Part shown: one piece after another, positions 42,226 to 44,048 of the stretch
How positions within the stretch are numbered: the stretch's first letter is position 1
Layout of the letters: every line of letters starts with the position of its first letter
From: Clostridia bacterium
GTDB taxonomy: Bacteria; Bacillota; DSM-521; Neomoorellales; Neomoorellaceae
Direction of reading: 5' to 3'
NCBI GenBank assembly: GCA_012727745.1
Contig: JAAYGJ010000266.1
Span: forward strand, 1 to 44,048
DNA: 44,048 nt
The notes under the pieces: model-generated
The model's input: the letters and a program-made list of their open reading frames with translations, nothing else
What the model was told of the DNA's origin: nothing
The model's database searches: none
Position numbers and translations under genes: made by a program

Positions 42226-42555
42226 TTATCTTTTTAATAAATGCCGTCTGATAACCGCCAGATTCTGAAACAAACGCACCCCAAAAACAAGTACTGCCGC
42301 CAGGTAGAGCTCAACTCCCAGTTGGTCGCCGATATAAGCCAGAAATGCTGCCAGTAATATATTCGAGAAAAAACCGCTTAGAAAAATAGCATTATCGAAA
42401 TTATCCTCTATACTTGCCCTGATACCGCCAAACACTGAATCCAGGGCGGCCAGAACTGCTACTGACATATATTTGCTATAAACTACCGGTATTTTTACCG
42501 GTAACAGCAAACCTAGTGCCACCCCCATCAGCAGACCGATTAATGCTACCCACAT
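42226..42555 (-). CDS. sbp: Small basic protein family membrane protein (DUF1290)
   Basis: The 109-residue protein has three hydrophobic segments. DUF1290 features are LLPVKIPVVYSKYMSVAVLA and the LDSVFGGIRA block, with a basic end (RRHLLKR). B. subtilis Sbp is in the ftsQ-sbp-ftsA-ftsZ region, and the same order holds here. Function is unknown. GGGGTGAG precedes the ATG. Confidence 0.93.
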   Translation of the reverse strand: MWVALIGLLMGVALGLLLPVKIPVVYSKYMSVAVLAALDSVFGGIRASIEDNFDNAIFLSGFFSNILLAAFLAYIGDQLGVELYLAAVLVFGVRLFQNLAVIRRHLLKR

Positions 42556-42583
42556 TTAACTCACCCCTTCAACCTGAAGACTA

Positions 42584-43327
42584 CTACCTGTATTTCACTA
42601 CTGGAGGGCCTGCGTAACTGACATCAATATATTCAACCGGCCTCCCGGCATCAAGACCGGTTAAAGCCTCCTGCAGACGAGCCAGCTTAGCAGTTATGTT
42701 TTGACAGTCGCCAAATCGTACCACAATATTGCCCTCCCAGATTAGTTTCAGGTCAGTAGGCGATACTGCTACAATTTCCTGAAGCCGGTTTAAATCGCCG
42801 GATGGCAGTTGTTTTGCGACCTCCAGGGCGGCATGCAAGCACTCATCTTCTATTGCTTGTCCAGGAGCAAGGTCTGCCAGGGTGGCAATGCCGGAAATAA
42901 GTGGCAGGTTTAAATGGCCGATTCTGGCCAGTCTTTCCATTATAACTCCGCTACCATCAAGTAGAAAAAAAACACCGTCCTGTACTATTAGGGCTACCGG
43001 TACCCTTTCGGTAATATTGACAACCAGGGTTCGGGGCCACTGGCGTTTAACCTGGGCAGATGCTACCAGTGGTTGGGTAGCCAGGCGTTTTTCAATAAGC
43101 TCGGTGTCCAAATGCCAGAGATTAATACCTTTTTCAACTCCCAGTACACGCTCCAGCTCGTCGGCAGGGATATTATAATTTCCATTAATAATAATTTTTT
43201 CCAGGCAAAAAAAGCTTGAATTAATAAAATAAAATGATGCTACCGTCGATAATAATATCAGCAATAAACGCCTGGCCCTCTGCCTCCGCAGGCGATAAAC
43301 GCGAGGTGAATGAGCTGGAACAACCAT
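42584..43327 (-). CDS. ftsQ: Cell division protein FtsQ/DivIB
   Basis: FtsQ links early and late divisome proteins. The 247-residue protein has a basic cytoplasmic start, one membrane helix (residues 21-42) and an extracellular POTRA domain opening with LEKIIINGNYNIPADELERVLG. FtsQ motif QWPRTLVVNITERVPVAL follows near residue 100. GAGGTAGGAAT precedes the ATG. Confidence 0.94.
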   Translation of the reverse strand: MVVPAHSPRVYRLRRQRARRLLLILLSTVASFYFINSSFFCLEKIIINGNYNIPADELERVLGVEKGINLWHLDTELIEKRLATQPLVASAQVKRQWPRTLVVNITERVPVALIVQDGVFFLLDGSGVIMERLARIGHLNLPLISGIATLADLAPGQAIEDECLHAALEVAKQLPSGDLNRLQEIVAVSPTDLKLIWEGNIVVRFGDCQNITAKLARLQEALTGLDAGRPVEYIDVSYAGPPVVKYR

Positions 43328-43398
43328 ATTCCTACCTCATTTAATGTCATTATATCAGAAAATGTAAGCCTGTCCACTTGTGTGGCAAGTTGTTTGCG

Positions 43399-43440
43399 GT
43401 GGGAGGTTGAGAGGTGAAAGAACTCACCCCCCACTTTTTA
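43399..43440 (+). terminator. Hairpin with T-run between murA and ftsQ, oriented on the + strand
   Basis: GTGGGAGGTTGAG (43399-43411) pairs with CTCACCCCCCAC (43423-43434) with one mismatch and one bulge, followed by TTTTTA on the + strand. The neighbouring genes are on the - strand, where it has no T-run after it, so there it may be only a pause or stability hairpin. Confidence 0.4.
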
Positions 43441-44048
43441 GCTCTGAGTATTTAACTTCAGATTAATCCCAGGCATATTACAGTTCCCGCCTTTTTTCTG
43501 GCGCCGGATATCTGCACCCAGGCTGCCTAAACGGGCTTCCAAGCGTTCGTAGCCCCGGTCCAGATGATGGACGCCTTCCACCCGAGTTTGCCCTTCAGCC
43601 ATAAGACCGGCTATGACCAGGGCTGCAGCTGCTCTGAGGTCAGATGCTTCAACTACGGTGCCGCTTAAAGCCGGAACACCATTTATTATTGCAACCCTTC
43701 CCTCTATTTTTATATCGGCACCAAGCCGTAATAGTTCAGCAGCATGTTTAAAGCGGTTGTCGAAGATACTTTCCACCAATACGCTGGTCCCCTCGGCAAC
43801 CGTCATCAGGGCCATGAGCTGGGGCTGCATATCTGTAGGAAAGCCAGGATAAGGCATGGTCTTGCAGTCAACTGCTTTTAATCGCTGCACGCCCTGCAGG
43901 CGCACACCGTCCTTTTCAATAGTAATGCGCGCCCCCATTTCCGCTAACTTGGCCAAAATAGCCGGGAGATGCTCGGGCATACATTCCTGTACGAATATAT
44001 CACCGCCGCAACCTGCTGCTGCTGCCAGCAGCGTGCCGGTTTCTATAC
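43438..44048 (-). CDS. murA: UDP-N-acetylglucosamine 1-carboxyvinyltransferase MurA (5' end cut by window)
   Basis: MurA transfers enolpyruvate to UDP-GlcNAc in the first committed step of peptidoglycan synthesis. The frame stays open to the window edge, reading IETGTLLAAAAGCGGDIFV just ahead of the internal methionine at 43980; this matches the mid-protein ETGT block. MPYPGFPTDMQPQLMALM and VESIFDNRFKHAAELLRLGA are typical of the second half. Only about the last 200 residues are present, and the active-site cysteine region lies outside the window. Confidence 0.95.
   Translation of the reverse strand, partial: IETGTLLAAAAGCGGDIFVQECMPEHLPAILAKLAEMGARITIEKDGVRLQGVQRLKAVDCKTMPYPGFPTDMQPQLMALMTVAEGTSVLVESIFDNRFKHAAELLRLGADIKIEGRVAIINGVPALSGTVVEASDLRAAAALVIAGLMAEGQTRVEGVHHLDRGYERLEARLGSLGADIRRQKKGGNCNMPGINLKLNTQS

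Noticed and set aside
43438..43980. MurA starting at the internal methionine 43980
   Set aside because: The frame is open to the window edge and encodes MurA sequence upstream of this methionine, so the gene is merely cut by the window.

Overview
The window looks like a chromosomal segment of an anaerobic, endospore-forming, monoderm Clostridia-type Firmicute, closest in gene content to the Moorella / Thermincola / Desulfotomaculum group. This is inferred from gene content and order, not from a database search. The evidence is: sporulation genes (spoIIGA, sigE, sigG, spoIIR, yteA-like), the Firmicute division cluster (ftsQ, small basic protein, ftsA, ftsZ, sepF, divIVA), lysine/diaminopimelate synthesis through LL-diaminopimelate aminotransferase (dapL), a PduL-type phosphotransacylase, and strong AGGAGG-like ribosome binding sites. 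GTG and especially TTG starts are frequent, including in essential genes.

Layout. Positions 1-3457 (+ strand) hold a branched-chain amino acid type ABC importer (livH, livM, livG, livF), preceded by the last codons of another gene and a perfect 12-bp hairpin. Positions 3585-4907 hold four small genes: an unknown soluble 62-aa protein, a 71-aa helix-turn-helix-like protein, a DUF378 membrane protein and a small membrane protein on the - strand. DUF554, a LysE-type exporter and a single-domain ChrA-type transporter follow, up to 7270. From 7522 to the right end nearly everything is on the - strand, so those operons read right to left. The exception is the rqcH/NFACT gene at 16950-18710.

Read in transcription order from the right end, the - strand carries murA (cut by the window edge), ftsQ, small basic protein, ftsA and ftsZ, ending at a terminator. 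Next comes spoIIGA-sigE, ending at a terminator, then sigG-spoIIR, ending at a terminator. A conserved ylm-like cluster follows: ylmC/ymxH, pgeF, a lone HlyD-like adaptor, yggS, sepF, proC, yggT, divIVA, ileS and pduL, with a terminator at pduL. Then come DUF5665, yteA-like, lspA, rluD, DUF2007, an orphan DNA methyltransferase and an AEC transporter. A winged-helix-like/coiled-coil protein of unknown function, an ABC-2 exporter and pyrF follow. Last are a Ca2+-type P-ATPase, dapF, dapL, yicC, remA, rpoZ, coaBC and metK.

Most of the window is housekeeping. The parts most worth a second look are: the compact sporulation module, where a good sigma-F-type promoter precedes sigG and probably also drives spoIIR; the solitary methyltransferase overlapping DUF2007 in the lspA-rluD operon; the 469-aa winged-helix-like plus coiled-coil protein; the lone HlyD-like adaptor inside a division cluster; the missing gmk between remA and rpoZ; and the hairpin separating the upstream gene from the liv permeases. 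I see no CRISPR array, insertion sequence, tRNA or rRNA gene, and I could not recognise a known riboswitch class.
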